This document shows positions 48,814 through 58,240 of a DNA stretch of 64,000 nucleotides, piece after piece. Numbering within the stretch: position 1 is the first letter of the stretch; each line of letters opens with the position of its first letter. The translations under genes were made by a program, and so were the position numbers. The stretch is from an uncultured Sphingomonadaceae bacterium (GTDB taxonomy: Bacteria; Pseudomonadota; Alphaproteobacteria; Sphingomonadales; Sphingomonadaceae): contig CANMWO010000001.1 in NCBI GenBank assembly GCA_947501695.1, positions 1,426,001 through 1,490,000 of the forward strand, in the 5' to 3' direction. The notes beneath the pieces are model-generated. The model searched no databases. It was not told the origin of the DNA and saw nothing but the letters and a program-made list of their open reading frames with translations.

Positions 48814-49604
48814 ATCGTCAATGCTGCGACGAGCGCCTTGACCTTCTTCTGTCGCCACTGTGGGAGCGGAGCAACCAGCCAGTAGCCACGTGAGGATTTG
48901 CTATCTTCCCCGATCACTTCGACCCGGCCCGCCGTTATGTCCTGCTGCACTAGCATCTTGGGCACCCAGGCGTGACCAAATCCATTGGCCGCAGCCTCTA
49001 TCGCTAATCCGCCGTCCGCGACGCGCATCAGGGTCTCCTCGCCCTCGGAAATAGGGCAGCCGGGCCAATCAATTTTTTGACCTGCCTCGCCGCCGGGTGC
49101 GGCCACTTTGACAAACACGGTGTCACCGATGATCACACCTTCATTATCACCAGGTCCATCTGTCAGTCCGATCGCCAAGTCGAGATTGGCCTCGGTAAAG
49201 TCCGCACCGCCTTCGGATGCAACAATTGCGAAACTGACATCCTTGTTGTCTTGTGAATATTTTGCGAGCCGTTCGTTCAACCATTTTGCGGTCAAATCGC
49301 GTGGCGCGGCTATGGTCAGTTTATGCGACGATTGTCCTGCCTGCATGGCCCGCACCGCGTCTTCGAACTCAAGAAAACCGGATCGCAACGCATCCAGACC
49401 AGCGGCGGCTTCATCCGTCAGTTCCAGCCCTTTTGGTGTGCGCCTAAACATCACAACACCCAGCATGTCTTCCAACGCTCTGATCTGTTGCCCAACGGCA
49501 GCGGGTGTTACGGCAAGCTCATCGGCGGCCCGCGTGAAGCTGAGATGCCGTGCGGCGGCGTCGAGCACGCGAAGCCCGTTCAACGGCAAATGGGTGCGCT
49601 TCAT
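48810..49604 (-). CDS. LysR-family transcriptional regulator (GcvA-like)
   Basis: A 264-residue regulator. The N-terminal winged helix-turn-helix is LNGLRVLDAAARHLSFTRAADELAVTPAAVGQQIRALED (about 8-46), which looks like the GcvA subgroup. The remainder is the periplasmic-binding-like effector domain. It is embedded between apaG and the GNAT gene with ATGA overlaps on both sides, so it is translated from the same mRNA as the genes around it rather than divergent from a target. Its effector and targets are unknown. Confidence 0.88.
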   Translation of the reverse strand: MKRTHLPLNGLRVLDAAARHLSFTRAADELAVTPAAVGQQIRALEDMLGVVMFRRTPKGLELTDEAAAGLDALRSGFLEFEDAVRAMQAGQSSHKLTIAAPRDLTAKWLNERLAKYSQDNKDVSFAIVASEGGADFTEANLDLAIGLTDGPGDNEGVIIGDTVFVKVAAPGGEAGQKIDWPGCPISEGEETLMRVADGGLAIEAAANGFGHAWVPKMLVQQDITAGRVEVIGEDSKSSRGYWLVAPLPQWRQKKVKALVAALTI

Positions 49605-50005
49605 TGCTCTACGGTTGGTGCTGTAAGAGGAAAATGGGGAATTCGAACTTCAAATGCATCCGGCTCTTCACCCACAAACATGAAATGCCCGGCCATGGCC
49701 CCGCTTGGTGTGTTAAGCGGGCAACCCGAGACATAGTCATGGGATTTACCGGGTTGAACAATAGGCTGTTCCCCAATCACGCCATCGCCATCAACCCTGT
49801 GCAAAGCACCGCGCGCATCGGAAATACGCCAATGGCGGGTCAGTAACTGAACCGCGCTGTCGCGCTCATTTTCGATACGAATGTGATAGGCCCAAAACCA
49901 GCGTAAACCATCAATATCGGATTGCTCCGGCAAAAATGTCACCGATACCCGCACGGTCACCCCGTCGGTGGTTTCTGAGAATGGAAAGAACGCCTGCATC
50001 ATCAC
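49601..50005 (-). CDS. apaG: ApaG family protein
   Basis: A 134-residue protein of the ApaG/DUF525 beta-sandwich family. It has VTVRVSVTFLPEQSDIDG, the FWAYHIRIENERDSAVQLLTRHWRI segment and the glycine-rich GVIGEQPIVQPGKSHDYVSGCPL, ending with MAGHFMFVGE. The family was linked genetically to cobalt and magnesium efflux in Salmonella, but its biochemical role is not settled. The first three codons are all Met, so the exact start is uncertain by two residues. It lies 12 bp after metZ and overlaps the LysR start. Confidence 0.93.
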   Translation of the reverse strand: MMMQAFFPFSETTDGVTVRVSVTFLPEQSDIDGLRWFWAYHIRIENERDSAVQLLTRHWRISDARGALHRVDGDGVIGEQPIVQPGKSHDYVSGCPLNTPSGAMAGHFMFVGEEPDAFEVRIPHFPLTAPTVEQ

Positions 50006-50017
50006 ACTATAATAGCG

Positions 50018-51226
50018 TCAAAGACCAACAGACGAAAGGGCTTGATCCAAATCTTCAACCAGATCGGCTGGATCTTCCAGCCCGACATTGATCCGTAACA
50101 TGTCTTCGGTAATCCCAATCTCCATACGTGCTTCCTCACCGAGCCCATGATGCGTGGTCGATGACGGGTGACACATCAGGGATCTGCTGTCTCCGATATT
50201 GTTTGAAATATCTATAAGGTTCAATGCGTTAAGCAATCCATGTGCTTGCTTGCGACCGCCACCCACATAGAGCGAAAAGATCGGTCCCGCCGCCTCCATC
50301 TGGCTCATCGCGAGATTATGTTGCGGATGGCTTGGCAGACCAGGGTATAATATTTTCTCTACCCGCTGCTCTAAAAACTTGCCGACCTCTATGGCATTAT
50401 TACTCTGTTTGCGAATACGCAGGTCGAGAGTCTCGAGTCCCTTTAAAACAACCCACGCATTAAACGCACTCAGAGTCGGTCCCGTATTGCGGGTGAAGGC
50501 GAGCAAAGTCTCCTCGATAAACTCCTCTGTACCGCAAACGGCACCGGCCAACACGCGGCCCTGCCCATCCATCATTTTGGTCGCGCTATAGGCGACCACA
50601 TCAGCGCCAAATTCCATCGGACGTTGCAGGACATTAGTGGCAAAAGCATTGTCCACCACACTGGTAATGCCCTTCGCCCGTGCCAGATCGCATACAGATC
50701 GTAGATCAATAACGTCCATGGTCGGGTTTGCTGGTGTTTCAAAGAAAAACACCTTGGTTTTGGGTGTAATCGCTTGCTCCCAATTTTCGATGTCACGACC
50801 ATCGATAACTGTGGTTTCGATTCCAAATTTCGGCAACAGTGTGTCGGTTAGCCAGCGGCAAGAACCAAACAGAGCGCGGCTTGCTACCACGTGATCACCC
50901 GCTTGCAACTGGCACAGCAAAGCCGCCGTCATAGCCGCCATACCGGACGCCGTAGCACGGCAAGCCTCTGAGCCTTCCATTATCGCAATTCGTTCTTCCA
51001 GCATTTGCACCGTCGGATTTTGCAGGCGGCTATAAGTCATGCCCGGTTGCTCGCCGCTAAAACGGGCGGCGGCATCCTCGGCGCAGTCATAAGTATAGCC
51101 AGAGGTCAGGAACAAGGCCTCCGATGTCTCGCCAAACTCACTGCGCATGGTGCCGCTGCGTATGGCTTTGGTCGCCGGACGCCACTTCTTCGTAATCTCT
51201 CGATTCTGGCCGGTATCTCTTTTCAT
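50018..51226 (-). CDS. metZ: O-succinylhomoserine sulfhydrylase
   Basis: A 402-residue PLP enzyme of the Cys/Met metabolism family, making homocysteine from O-succinylhomoserine and sulfide. The PLP Lys is in VAYSATKMMDGQGR. The opening GTMRSEFGETSEALFLTSGYTYD resembles MetZ rather than cystathionine gamma-synthase. The SSTTHHGL stretch near the C-terminus is the conserved substrate-binding loop. A MetB function is a close alternative. It is the upstream gene of an operon with apaG, LysR and GNAT. Confidence 0.93.
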   Translation of the reverse strand: MKRDTGQNREITKKWRPATKAIRSGTMRSEFGETSEALFLTSGYTYDCAEDAAARFSGEQPGMTYSRLQNPTVQMLEERIAIMEGSEACRATASGMAAMTAALLCQLQAGDHVVASRALFGSCRWLTDTLLPKFGIETTVIDGRDIENWEQAITPKTKVFFFETPANPTMDVIDLRSVCDLARAKGITSVVDNAFATNVLQRPMEFGADVVAYSATKMMDGQGRVLAGAVCGTEEFIEETLLAFTRNTGPTLSAFNAWVVLKGLETLDLRIRKQSNNAIEVGKFLEQRVEKILYPGLPSHPQHNLAMSQMEAAGPIFSLYVGGGRKQAHGLLNALNLIDISNNIGDSRSLMCHPSSTTHHGLGEEARMEIGITEDMLRINVGLEDPADLVEDLDQALSSVGL

Positions 51227-51250
51227 ATCTTTCCCTAAGCCGATCAGCGC

Positions 51251-52300
51251 TTAACTGGCAAGCTGCGCGACAACCGCATCGCCAATTTCTCGTGTCGAGG
51301 CACTACCGCCAAGATCATGCCCCAATATGCCCTTTTGCAGAACCGTCGCAACAGCCTGTTCAATACGGACGGCTTCGCTCTCCATACCAAAACTATGCCG
51401 CAGCATCATCGCAGCGGATAATATCATGGCCGAGGGATTAGCGATGCCCTGCCCTGCAATATCTGGCGCGCTGCCGTGGATGGGTTCAAAAAGCCCCTTG
51501 GTCCCGGTACCTACGGATGCCGATGCAAGCAAACCGATCGACCCGACACACATGCTGGCTTGGTCGGAGAGAATATCGCCAAAAATATTGCCCGTCAGCA
51601 TCACGTCAAACTGCCCCGGATTACGCACCAGCTGCATCGCAGCGTTGTCAACATACATATGGCTCAGTTCGACATCAGGATAATCCGACGCGACCTCATT
51701 CACAACTTCCCGCCACAATACGGAAGTTTGCAACACATTGGCTTTATCCACCGAGCATAGCTTTTTCCGGCGACCCTGAGCCGCCTTGAACGCGACGTGC
51801 GTGATGCGAGCAATTTCTTCCTCATCATAGGCCATGACATCATAGCCTTCACGCAAACCGGCATCGGTCTTACGCTGACCCTTTTCGCCAAAATAGATGT
51901 CGCCGGTTAATTCGCGCAAGATCAACAAGTCAATCGCCCCTGCGATGTCAGGCTTCAACGCCGAGAGATTTTCAAGTCCAACAAAGGCTTTGGCAGGCCG
52001 CAAATTGGCAAATGTCTGCATTTCCTTCCGCAGGCCAAGTACCGCCTGTTCCGGGCGCAAATGACGGTCGAGATTGTCACAATCGGGATCACCCACTGCG
52101 CCAAAGAGCACAGCATCCGCCGTTTTGGCCAGATCCAGCGTTGCGGGCGGCAGAGGATGACCGTGGTTGTTATAAGCTACACCGCCCACATCTGCATGAT
52201 CTAGTCGCAAGTCAGCCAAATCCAACGCGTCCAATACACGCAAGGCTTCCACCATGATTTCCTGACCAATGCCGTCCCCGGCGAGCACCGCAATATGCAT
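51251..52300 (-). CDS. leuB: 3-isopropylmalate dehydrogenase
   Basis: Oxidatively decarboxylates 3-isopropylmalate in leucine synthesis. The 349 residues open with [20 protein letters not shown], include [11 protein letters not shown] and the NAD/Mg site [33 protein letters not shown], here cited by position around 219-247, and [17 protein letters not shown] near 274. It lies 24 bp upstream of metZ on the same strand. leuA, leuC and leuD are not in the window. Confidence 0.96.
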   Translation of the reverse strand: MHIAVLAGDGIGQEIMVEALRVLDALDLADLRLDHADVGGVAYNNHGHPLPPATLDLAKTADAVLFGAVGDPDCDNLDRHLRPEQAVLGLRKEMQTFANLRPAKAFVGLENLSALKPDIAGAIDLLILRELTGDIYFGEKGQRKTDAGLREGYDVMAYDEEEIARITHVAFKAAQGRRKKLCSVDKANVLQTSVLWREVVNEVASDYPDVELSHMYVDNAAMQLVRNPGQFDVMLTGNIFGDILSDQASMCVGSIGLLASASVGTGTKGLFEPIHGSAPDIAGQGIANPSAMILSAAMMLRHSFGMESEAVRIEQAVATVLQKGILGHDLGGSASTREIGDAVVAQLAS

Positions 52301-52347
52301 AATATTTCCTTAGAAGTTTGCGCGCAGTCCTGCCGCGCTAATAGCGA

Positions 52348-53082
52348 TTAGGCAACCACCCTTTTTAGGCGATCCACCAAAACCGAGCGTGCCGCCATGA
52401 CGTCATTGCGACGATCCTCGAAAAAATGCCGTTTGAGGAAAAAACCGGTGACTTTCAAACCATCAAAAATATCATCCCATTCGGGACTGTCTGGTTCCTT
52501 AAGAAAGGCCGGTAGCGGTAGGAGCTTGTCCTTGTAAATCTGCCCTGCCCCCTTGCTCACCGCTGTCGCGCTTTTCGGGCTGATAAAGACCAAGTCCTCC
52601 GTGCCGCCGGTCACAGCACATTTCTCGAGCGACAGGCCAAACCCCAATTCCGATAGAAGCAGCAATTCATAGCGCACTAAAGCCACCGCCCAACCCTTGG
52701 CCGATGGCGCACCACAAATCGCGTCCAGCAAAGCTGATAGGGCGCTATGAAGCCTCGGATAGCTTTGCTCTTCTGGCAGTATTGCTGAAGTTAGTGCAGT
52801 CACCCAATCCAACGCAGAACTAGCCAAAGGCTCACCGAGATAGGGACCCCTGCTTTCCTGCAACTCAGCCGTCATCGAGGCGAGTTGATCTTCCGTCCGA
52901 GCACGATAGTCAGCCTGCACAATATTGGACGGGATCAAGACAGGCCGCATCGTCCGAGACCGAGCACCGCGCACATAACCAGCCATCAAGCCATTGTCCG
53001 GTGTCAGAGAACGCACCACAGCACCATGCTCGCCATGCTGTCGGACGGAGCAGATAATCGCAGAGGTTCGAAGGCTAGCCAT
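52348..53082 (-). CDS. recO: DNA repair protein RecO
   Basis: Recombination mediator that anneals single strands and helps load RecA in the RecFOR pathway. The 244 residues have the N-terminal OB fold (SAIICSVRQHGEHGAVVRSLT and GLMAGYVRGARSR) and the all-alpha C-terminal part with LLSELGFGLSLEKCAVTGG. The Cys in this family often binds zinc; only part of such a cluster is visible here. I start at the ATG at 53082, which overlaps the uvrC stop and matches the family N-terminus, not at the ATG at 53094. Confidence 0.92.
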   Translation of the reverse strand: MASLRTSAIICSVRQHGEHGAVVRSLTPDNGLMAGYVRGARSRTMRPVLIPSNIVQADYRARTEDQLASMTAELQESRGPYLGEPLASSALDWVTALTSAILPEEQSYPRLHSALSALLDAICGAPSAKGWAVALVRYELLLLSELGFGLSLEKCAVTGGTEDLVFISPKSATAVSKGAGQIYKDKLLPLPAFLKEPDSPEWDDIFDGLKVTGFFLKRHFFEDRRNDVMAARSVLVDRLKRVVA

Positions 53083-54991
53083 GAAAATAGTCATACACTT
53101 TTTGTGCCACTGTCGCGGAAACCCCGGGAGCGTCCTGAAGGTCTTCCAGCGATGCGTTCTTTACGGCTCGGGCGGTTCCAAAATGTAACAACATCGCTTT
53201 TTTCCGCGCAGGACCGATACCCGGCACATCATCGAGTGAGCTATGTCCAACGGTTTTGGCGCGTTTTTGGCGATGCGCCCCAATCGCAAATCGATGCGCC
53301 TCATCGCGCAAGCGCTGAAGATAGAATAGCACAGGGCTGTTGATCGGCAGATTTAGTTCCCGACCATCCATGAAGTGGAAAGTCTCACGCCCTGCATTGC
53401 GATCAGGTCCTTTGGAGACACCGATCATATTAACGTCTTCCACCCCAATTTCCGCTAACGCATCTTTCGCAGCACTCATCTGGCCCTTGCCGCCGTCGAT
53501 CAGCACCAAGTCAGGCCATTCGTCCTTTTCCCGATCAGGATCTTCTTTCTGGGCACGTGCAAAGCGCCGCTCCAACACTTCGCGCATCATCGCAAAATCA
53601 TCACCAGGAGCCGTGTCGGGATTTTTGATATTGAACTTTCGATAGGCGTTTTTCCGAAAGCCTTCCGGCCCAGCAACGACCATACCGCCGACCATATTCG
53701 TTCCCTGAATATGACTGTTGTCGTATATTTCAATGCGATCAGGCACCGCTTCCAATTCTAGCAGATCGACCATCTCGCGCATGATTTTTGCTTGCGTAGA
53801 GGATTCCGCCAGACGGCGGTCCAGCGCTTCTTCTGCATTACGGCTCGCTTGTTTGAGAAGTTTCACCCGATCACCGCGCTGAGGCTTCGACACGCTGACT
53901 TTATAATCCGCACGTGTCCCCAAAGCCTCGGACAGTAAATCCGCGTCTGGCAATTCGCGATCCAATAACACTAATTTTGGCGGCGGCATCCGGTCATAAA
54001 ATTGCATCAGGAAGCTCGAGAAAACCTCTTCAATCTCGACATTGGTCGTATGGGCAGGAAAGAAGCTGCGATGCCCCCAGTTTTGCCCACCACGAATGAA
54101 AAACGCCTGTATGCAAACGGTCGAACCTTTGGCCGCCAACGCAAATATATCAGCATCTGGCAAACCGGCAGCATTGACCGCCTGATTACCCTGAATGAAG
54201 GTTAAAGCCTTTAATCGGTCTCGGTGGAGGGCAGCCATTTCGAAATCGAGTTCCTCGGCTGCCTTTTCCATCTGCACACCAAGCTTTTTTTGCACCTCGG
54301 TGGACTTTCCGGAGAGAAAGTTCCGCGAGTCTTCTACCAGCTCGGCATAAGCATCCTTGGTGATCCGATCCACGCAAGGCGCCGAACAGCGTTTGATTTG
54401 GTAGAGCAAGCAGGGGCGCGAGCGGTTATTGAAGAAGCTGTCCGTGCATGATCGGAGCAAGAATAATTTCTGCAATGCGTTGAGTGTTTGATTGACGGAA
54501 CCAGCGCTCGCGAAGGGTCCAAAATATTTACCCTTGGCTTTCTGCGCTCCGCGATGCTTCTGGATACGTGGAAAGTCATGATCTTCGCGTAGCAGGATAA
54601 ACGGAAAACTTTTGTCATCGCGCAGCAGCACATTATATGCGGGCCGGAACTTCTTGATTAGCTGCGCTTCGAGCAGCAACGCCTCTGCCTCACTACCTGT
54701 GGTCACAATGGTCATAGACCGGGTTTGTGCAACCATGCGCAACAAACGATGCGGTAGCCGGTTCATCTGGACATAGGACCCGACGCGGTTTTTAAGTGAT
54801 CGAGCCTTGCCGACATAAAGCACGTCGCCGCGACTGTCCTGCATCCGATAGACGCCAGGCCGCGTTGGCAGGGTATTCAATGTTTCACGGATTGCCGCCA
54901 TGCCGGTTTCAAGGTCCGGCGTTTCATTGCCGCGCACGGCATAAGTTGCCTTGTCCTCGTTAAAACGGTCGGGAGATTGTGGGCCAGACAT
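53075..54991 (-). CDS. uvrC: Excinuclease ABC subunit C
   Basis: Makes the dual incisions in nucleotide excision repair. The 638 residues have the GIY-YIG nuclease with GVYRMQDSRGDVLYVGKA near 45-62, the UVR domain, the RNase H-like 3'-incision domain with an intact acidic site (YDNSHIQG and LVLIDGGKGQ), and two helix-hairpin-helix repeats at the C-terminus (DDVPGIGPARKKAML). The start has only a weak ribosome binding site. It precedes recO with an 8-bp overlap; this pairing in one operon joins two DNA repair genes. Confidence 0.96.
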   Translation of the reverse strand: MSGPQSPDRFNEDKATYAVRGNETPDLETGMAAIRETLNTLPTRPGVYRMQDSRGDVLYVGKARSLKNRVGSYVQMNRLPHRLLRMVAQTRSMTIVTTGSEAEALLLEAQLIKKFRPAYNVLLRDDKSFPFILLREDHDFPRIQKHRGAQKAKGKYFGPFASAGSVNQTLNALQKLFLLRSCTDSFFNNRSRPCLLYQIKRCSAPCVDRITKDAYAELVEDSRNFLSGKSTEVQKKLGVQMEKAAEELDFEMAALHRDRLKALTFIQGNQAVNAAGLPDADIFALAAKGSTVCIQAFFIRGGQNWGHRSFFPAHTTNVEIEEVFSSFLMQFYDRMPPPKLVLLDRELPDADLLSEALGTRADYKVSVSKPQRGDRVKLLKQASRNAEEALDRRLAESSTQAKIMREMVDLLELEAVPDRIEIYDNSHIQGTNMVGGMVVAGPEGFRKNAYRKFNIKNPDTAPGDDFAMMREVLERRFARAQKEDPDREKDEWPDLVLIDGGKGQMSAAKDALAEIGVEDVNMIGVSKGPDRNAGRETFHFMDGRELNLPINSPVLFYLQRLRDEAHRFAIGAHRQKRAKTVGHSSLDDVPGIGPARKKAMLLHFGTARAVKNASLEDLQDAPGVSATVAQKVYDYFHG

Positions 54992-55055
54992 AGCGTATAT
55001 CTAGGCTCCGACGCCGATTATTACCAGCGCCTAATCCAAAGCAATAAACTATAAT

Positions 55056-55634
55056 TTAGTTGAGCTTAGAGCCCAAATCACTGATCGTTTGGTCGATCAG
55101 ACCCTTATCTGCAGCCGCGTCATGCTGGGCCGCAATCAAATTTTGCGCAGCGATGGTCGCTGCTCCGGCAGCTTTGGCGCGAACTTCAGCAATGGCTGAA
55201 CGCTCCGCAGCGCTAATTTTGTCTTCCGCCATCTTCTTGCGCCGCGTGATTAGATCGGTAGTGGCTTTCTTTGCGTTCGCCACAACCAGCTCTGCTTCAC
55301 TCTCAGCTTGTGCCAAAATTTCAGCAGCTTCATCGTCCGCAGCTCGTAAGCGTGATTCATATTTTGCGCGTAATTCTTCGGACTCTTCACGCAACTTCTT
55401 GGCTTCGTCCAGTTGCTCGCGAATATCGGCTATTTTCTTGTCCAGCGATGCCCCGATAGCAGCAGGGACTTTCTTCCAGAGCACCAGAGCAATAACGACC
55501 AGCATCGAAAGCGACACGAACACGGTCGCGTTGAAAACACCGAATACAGACGGCGTAACATGTTCCTCAGCAGCGCCTGAGGCCAGCATTGCGACATCAA
55601 CCGCTGTGGCTGCTAAATTAGCGAAATCAACCAT
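55056..55634 (-). CDS. atpF: ATP synthase F0 subunit b
   Basis: One of the two peripheral stalk subunits of F0. It has 192 residues with an N-terminal membrane helix near 28-50 (VFNATVFVSLSMLVVIALVLW) followed by the long charged helix rich in Ala, Lys and Glu (DEAKKLREESEELRAKYESR). It begins inside the end of the b' gene with an 8-bp overlap. Because its codons are rich in Ala, Glu and Lys, a long antisense open frame covers it, which I do not regard as a gene. Confidence 0.93.
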   Translation of the reverse strand: MVDFANLAATAVDVAMLASGAAEEHVTPSVFGVFNATVFVSLSMLVVIALVLWKKVPAAIGASLDKKIADIREQLDEAKKLREESEELRAKYESRLRAADDEAAEILAQAESEAELVVANAKKATTDLITRRKKMAEDKISAAERSAIAEVRAKAAGAATIAAQNLIAAQHDAAADKGLIDQTISDLGSKLN

Positions 55635-56121
55635 GTTTCAACGCTGCCTTTGCTTCTTTCAATGCCGCCGCTTTGGTCACTTTTGCACCAGAGATTTTGG
55701 CAACCATGTCTTGTGCGACTTCGGCAGAGACTGTTTCAATCTCTTTCAACGCCTCGCCTGCACGCGCTTTAATGTCCGCCTCTGCCGTCGCCACTTTCGC
55801 GGCAATATCAGCATTGGCCTTATTTTTGCGCTTCTCGGCAGCGGCATTGGCTTTCGCCTTACTCGCTTCTACCAGAGCCTGTGCATCGCTACGGTCATTT
55901 TCCATTTTGACGCGATAGCTTTCTTCCAGTTCATCCGCCGTCACATTGGCAGTGCGCGCCGCTTCGAGATCGTCAGCAATCCGCTTGTCCCGAGCATCAA
56001 CAGTGCCCTGAATCTTTGGAAACATGCCCAAACCGATAACGAAAAATGTAAATCCGAAAGTCAGCAGAACCCAGAAAATCTGGGATCCATAAGTTAGGGC
56101 AATTTGATCAATTTGTGGCAT
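55627..56121 (-). CDS. atpG: ATP synthase F0 subunit b'
   Basis: Second, divergent stalk subunit found in alphaproteobacteria and photosynthetic bacteria. The 164 residues start MPQIDQIALTYGSQIFWVLL and carry the membrane helix at about 9-30, followed by a long amphipathic helix. I chose the ATG at 56121 because it matches the family N-terminus; the frame runs open to 56178. It lies 72 bp after atpE in the same direction. Confidence 0.9.
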   Translation of the reverse strand: MPQIDQIALTYGSQIFWVLLTFGFTFFVIGLGMFPKIQGTVDARDKRIADDLEAARTANVTADELEESYRVKMENDRSDAQALVEASKAKANAAAEKRKNKANADIAAKVATAEADIKARAGEALKEIETVSAEVAQDMVAKISGAKVTKAAALKEAKAALKHG

Positions 56122-56193
56122 CGAACCAGAGGCTCCAATATTTTGAAACAGCGGAACGGCATTTGCGCCGCTCCGCATGTTTCACATCATGTA

Positions 56194-56421
56194 TTAGGCA
56201 ACGAAAATCAGGATCATTGCGACAACGAATGCCAGCAGACCCAAAAGCTCGGCTGCGGCAAAGCCGATGAACAAACGACCCTGTTGACCGTCAGCAGCAG
56301 ATGGATTGCGCAGAGCGCTTTCCAAGAAGCTTCCGAATACGTTACCCACACCTACGGCGGCTACACCGGCACCAATTGCTGCCAGACCTGCGCCCAATAA
56401 TTTTGCTGCTTCTGCGTCCAT
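56194..56421 (-). CDS. atpE: ATP synthase F0 subunit c
   Basis: Proteolipid of the rotor ring, 75 residues, forming two membrane helices. The first is glycine-rich (LLGAGLAAIGAGVAAVGVG) and the second carries the proton-binding Glu58 in FAAAELLGLLAF. The loop between them, with ALRNPSA, faces the gamma and epsilon subunits. It has the length expected for the family. Confidence 0.97.
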   Translation of the reverse strand: MDAEAAKLLGAGLAAIGAGVAAVGVGNVFGSFLESALRNPSAADGQQGRLFIGFAAAELLGLLAFVVAMILIFVA

Positions 56422-56473
56422 GATAATAACTCCTGTTCAAAAATATCGTTTGGAAAAATAGTCTTGTTTCAAA

Positions 56474-57256
56474 TCAATGCAGGTTTTCTGCATCATTTAT
56501 GTAAAGCGATGTCAGCAATGCAAAAACATAAGCTTGCACAACCGCCACCAGCAATTCGAGGGCGCTGATACCAATCATCAGCGCAAAACTTGGGATACCG
56601 ACGAGCACGCCATAACCGGCGCCAGCGTTGGAACTGTTAATCACAAAACCAGCCAAAACCTTCAGCAAAATATGACCAGCGGTCATCGCCACGAAAAGAC
56701 GCAGTGCAAGGCTGAAAGGACGGACAAGGAATGACAGCAACTCAACGATGAAAATAAAAGGTATCATCGGAAGCGGTGTTCCATCCGGAATGAACAGTGA
56801 GAAAAAGTGGAACTTATGCTTGGCAAAGCCCACAATCAAAACAATAGAAAAGCTCATGATCGCCAATACGCCGGTGACGGTCAAATGGCTCGTCACGGTG
56901 AATGGATGCAGTCCCAACACGCCAACTGGTAGCAGGCCGAATATGTTTGAAAATAGGATAAACATGAATAGGGAAAACACATACGGCGCATACTTGCGGC
57001 CAGCAGGACCGATATTCGCTTCCATCATATTGTCGATAAAACCGGTAAAGCCTTCGACCATCATCTGCCAGCGGCCAGGAACCAATTCGCGCTTCATACC
57101 GCCCAGCATGAACGCCCACAGGCCAGCAACGGCCACAAGCATCCATACCGCACTGTTGGTCAACGCAATCTGCTGACCCCCTAATGCAAAGCCATCCAAA
57201 ATCGTCTGCACCTCAAACTGGTGCATTGGATCGATTTTACCTTCTTCAGTCGCCAC
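56474..57256 (-). CDS. atpB: ATP synthase F0 subunit a
   Basis: Membrane stator with the proton half-channels, 260 residues. The essential Arg is in SLALRLFVAMTAGHILLKVL, and the last helix has LELLVAVVQAYVFALLTSLYI. Several other hydrophobic helices are visible. It starts 36 bp after the small AtpI/AtpZ-like gene and leads into atpE, the standard order of a split F0 operon; the F1 genes are not in the window. Confidence 0.96.
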   Translation of the reverse strand: MATEEGKIDPMHQFEVQTILDGFALGGQQIALTNSAVWMLVAVAGLWAFMLGGMKRELVPGRWQMMVEGFTGFIDNMMEANIGPAGRKYAPYVFSLFMFILFSNIFGLLPVGVLGLHPFTVTSHLTVTGVLAIMSFSIVLIVGFAKHKFHFFSLFIPDGTPLPMIPFIFIVELLSFLVRPFSLALRLFVAMTAGHILLKVLAGFVINSSNAGAGYGVLVGIPSFALMIGISALELLVAVVQAYVFALLTSLYINDAENLH

Positions 57257-57292
57257 GCAAGGGACCCCTGTTTTCTAAACGGTGCGCAAAAG

Positions 57293-57607
57293 TCATTTGT
57301 GCTTCTTTGCGCTCTCGTTTGAGAGTTTAATAATATTCCTGAAAGCCACGATAATCCCCAGAAACAGGAATATCAAAAGAAGCCAAGGCCCGGTTCCGAT
57401 AAAATGATCCAGCACCCAGCCGACCAATGCACCGCCACCAATTCCTGCAATCAAATCTGCCAAAACCCGGTTTCCGAGCCGATAATTATCATCGACCCCT
57501 TTTTGGGCTTTGCCTGATCTGATCACTTCTTCCGACTTAGCCTGATCGATCCGCTTTTTCAGCGCCTCTATCTTAGCATCATCGTCCATCAGATTTATCG
57601 GGCCCAT
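57293..57607 (-). CDS. atpI: AtpI/AtpZ-like ATP synthase assembly protein
   Basis: A small membrane protein of about 104 residues with a charged N-terminal helix (IEALKKRIDQAKSEEV) and two membrane helices (LADLIAGIGGGALVGWVLD and GPWLLLIFLFLGIIVAF). This is the F0F1-ATP synthase subunit I / AtpZ type that heads F0 operons and helps assemble the c-ring or import Mg. The ATG at 57607 is my choice; the ATG at 57589 is also possible, and the frame is open to 57733 without family support. Confidence 0.82.
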   Translation of the reverse strand: MGPINLMDDDAKIEALKKRIDQAKSEEVIRSGKAQKGVDDNYRLGNRVLADLIAGIGGGALVGWVLDHFIGTGPWLLLIFLFLGIIVAFRNIIKLSNESAKKHK

Positions 57608-57784
57608 TCTCTGTCGTGATTCTTTATAAAACTTCGGAAAATCAGCGGAAAAGCTGATTAACTTGGATCTACTCACGACAGCGAGTAGCCCCGCTAACCG
57701 CGTCCGTTTAGAAAAGCGGGTGCGCCAAGTCAACAGCGATGCTGCACTGCAGAAAATTCAGCCAAATATCAATAATTTGAAACG

Positions 57785-57816
57785 AAAAAGGGCGCGCCGA
57801 TATTGTCAGCGCGCCC
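57785..57816 (-). terminator. Rho-independent terminator after ydbL
   Basis: Read on the minus strand, GGGCGCGC (57816-57809) pairs with GCGCGCCC (57797-57790) across an 11-nt loop and is followed by five T (57789-57785). It lies 29 bp after the ydbL stop and separates the ydbH-ynbE-ydbL operon from the ATP synthase operon downstream. Confidence 0.85.
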
Positions 57817-57844
57817 GATGTCAAAATATTACTCAATATCGGCG

Positions 57845-58240
57845 TTATGGGCAGCGCGAGTCACGCACCGGATCAGCCGATGTACGAGTCTGCCAGCTGC
57901 CATCAGGCGCTTGGTATTTTTCGCCAGCTACCGTACGTTTGATTAGGTTGCATCCAGAAGTGAAAGCAAATTGCTCCACCGTCGAGTTGGTTTCCTGCGC
58001 CTTGCGGGTATAAGCGGCCTTACGCTTAATGTTCAAATCTTCGACCAACGCCTTTACCGAGCCAGATGGCGCTGTCACATAGCCCAGATAGCCATCCGGC
58101 TTCTCGCCAATTGCTCCAGAGGAGCGCGCGGCGGCATAAGCCGGATCGCGCTGCGCCATGACGGGCATTGCGACAATTGCGGTCAAAGCCAATCCGCCAA
58201 CGATGGCAACCGCTTTATTTTTCCGTATAAACTCAAACAT
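57845..58240 (-). CDS. ydbL: YdbL family protein (DUF1318)
   Basis: A 131-residue exported protein with a signal peptide (1-29, ending VMAQ). The mature part has the DUF1318 core, including GEKPDGYLGYV, LNIKRKAAYTRKAQET and FAFTSGCNLI. In E. coli YdbL works with YdbH and YnbE in moving phospholipid to the outer membrane, where it is thought to modulate YdbH-YnbE assembly. The start overlaps the ynbE stop (TGATG), so coupled translation is likely. A C-terminal extension with DSRCP adds a Cys. Confidence 0.88.
   Translation of the reverse strand: MFEFIRKNKAVAIVGGLALTAIVAMPVMAQRDPAYAAARSSGAIGEKPDGYLGYVTAPSGSVKALVEDLNIKRKAAYTRKAQETNSTVEQFAFTSGCNLIKRTVAGEKYQAPDGSWQTRTSADPVRDSRCP

Noticed and set aside
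55060-56097. 345-codon open frame on the plus strand
   Set aside because: It is antisense to the b and b' ATP synthase genes, whose Ala-, Glu- and Lys-rich codons rarely give stops on the other strand. Its protein is low-complexity Ser/Ala and has no ribosome binding site.
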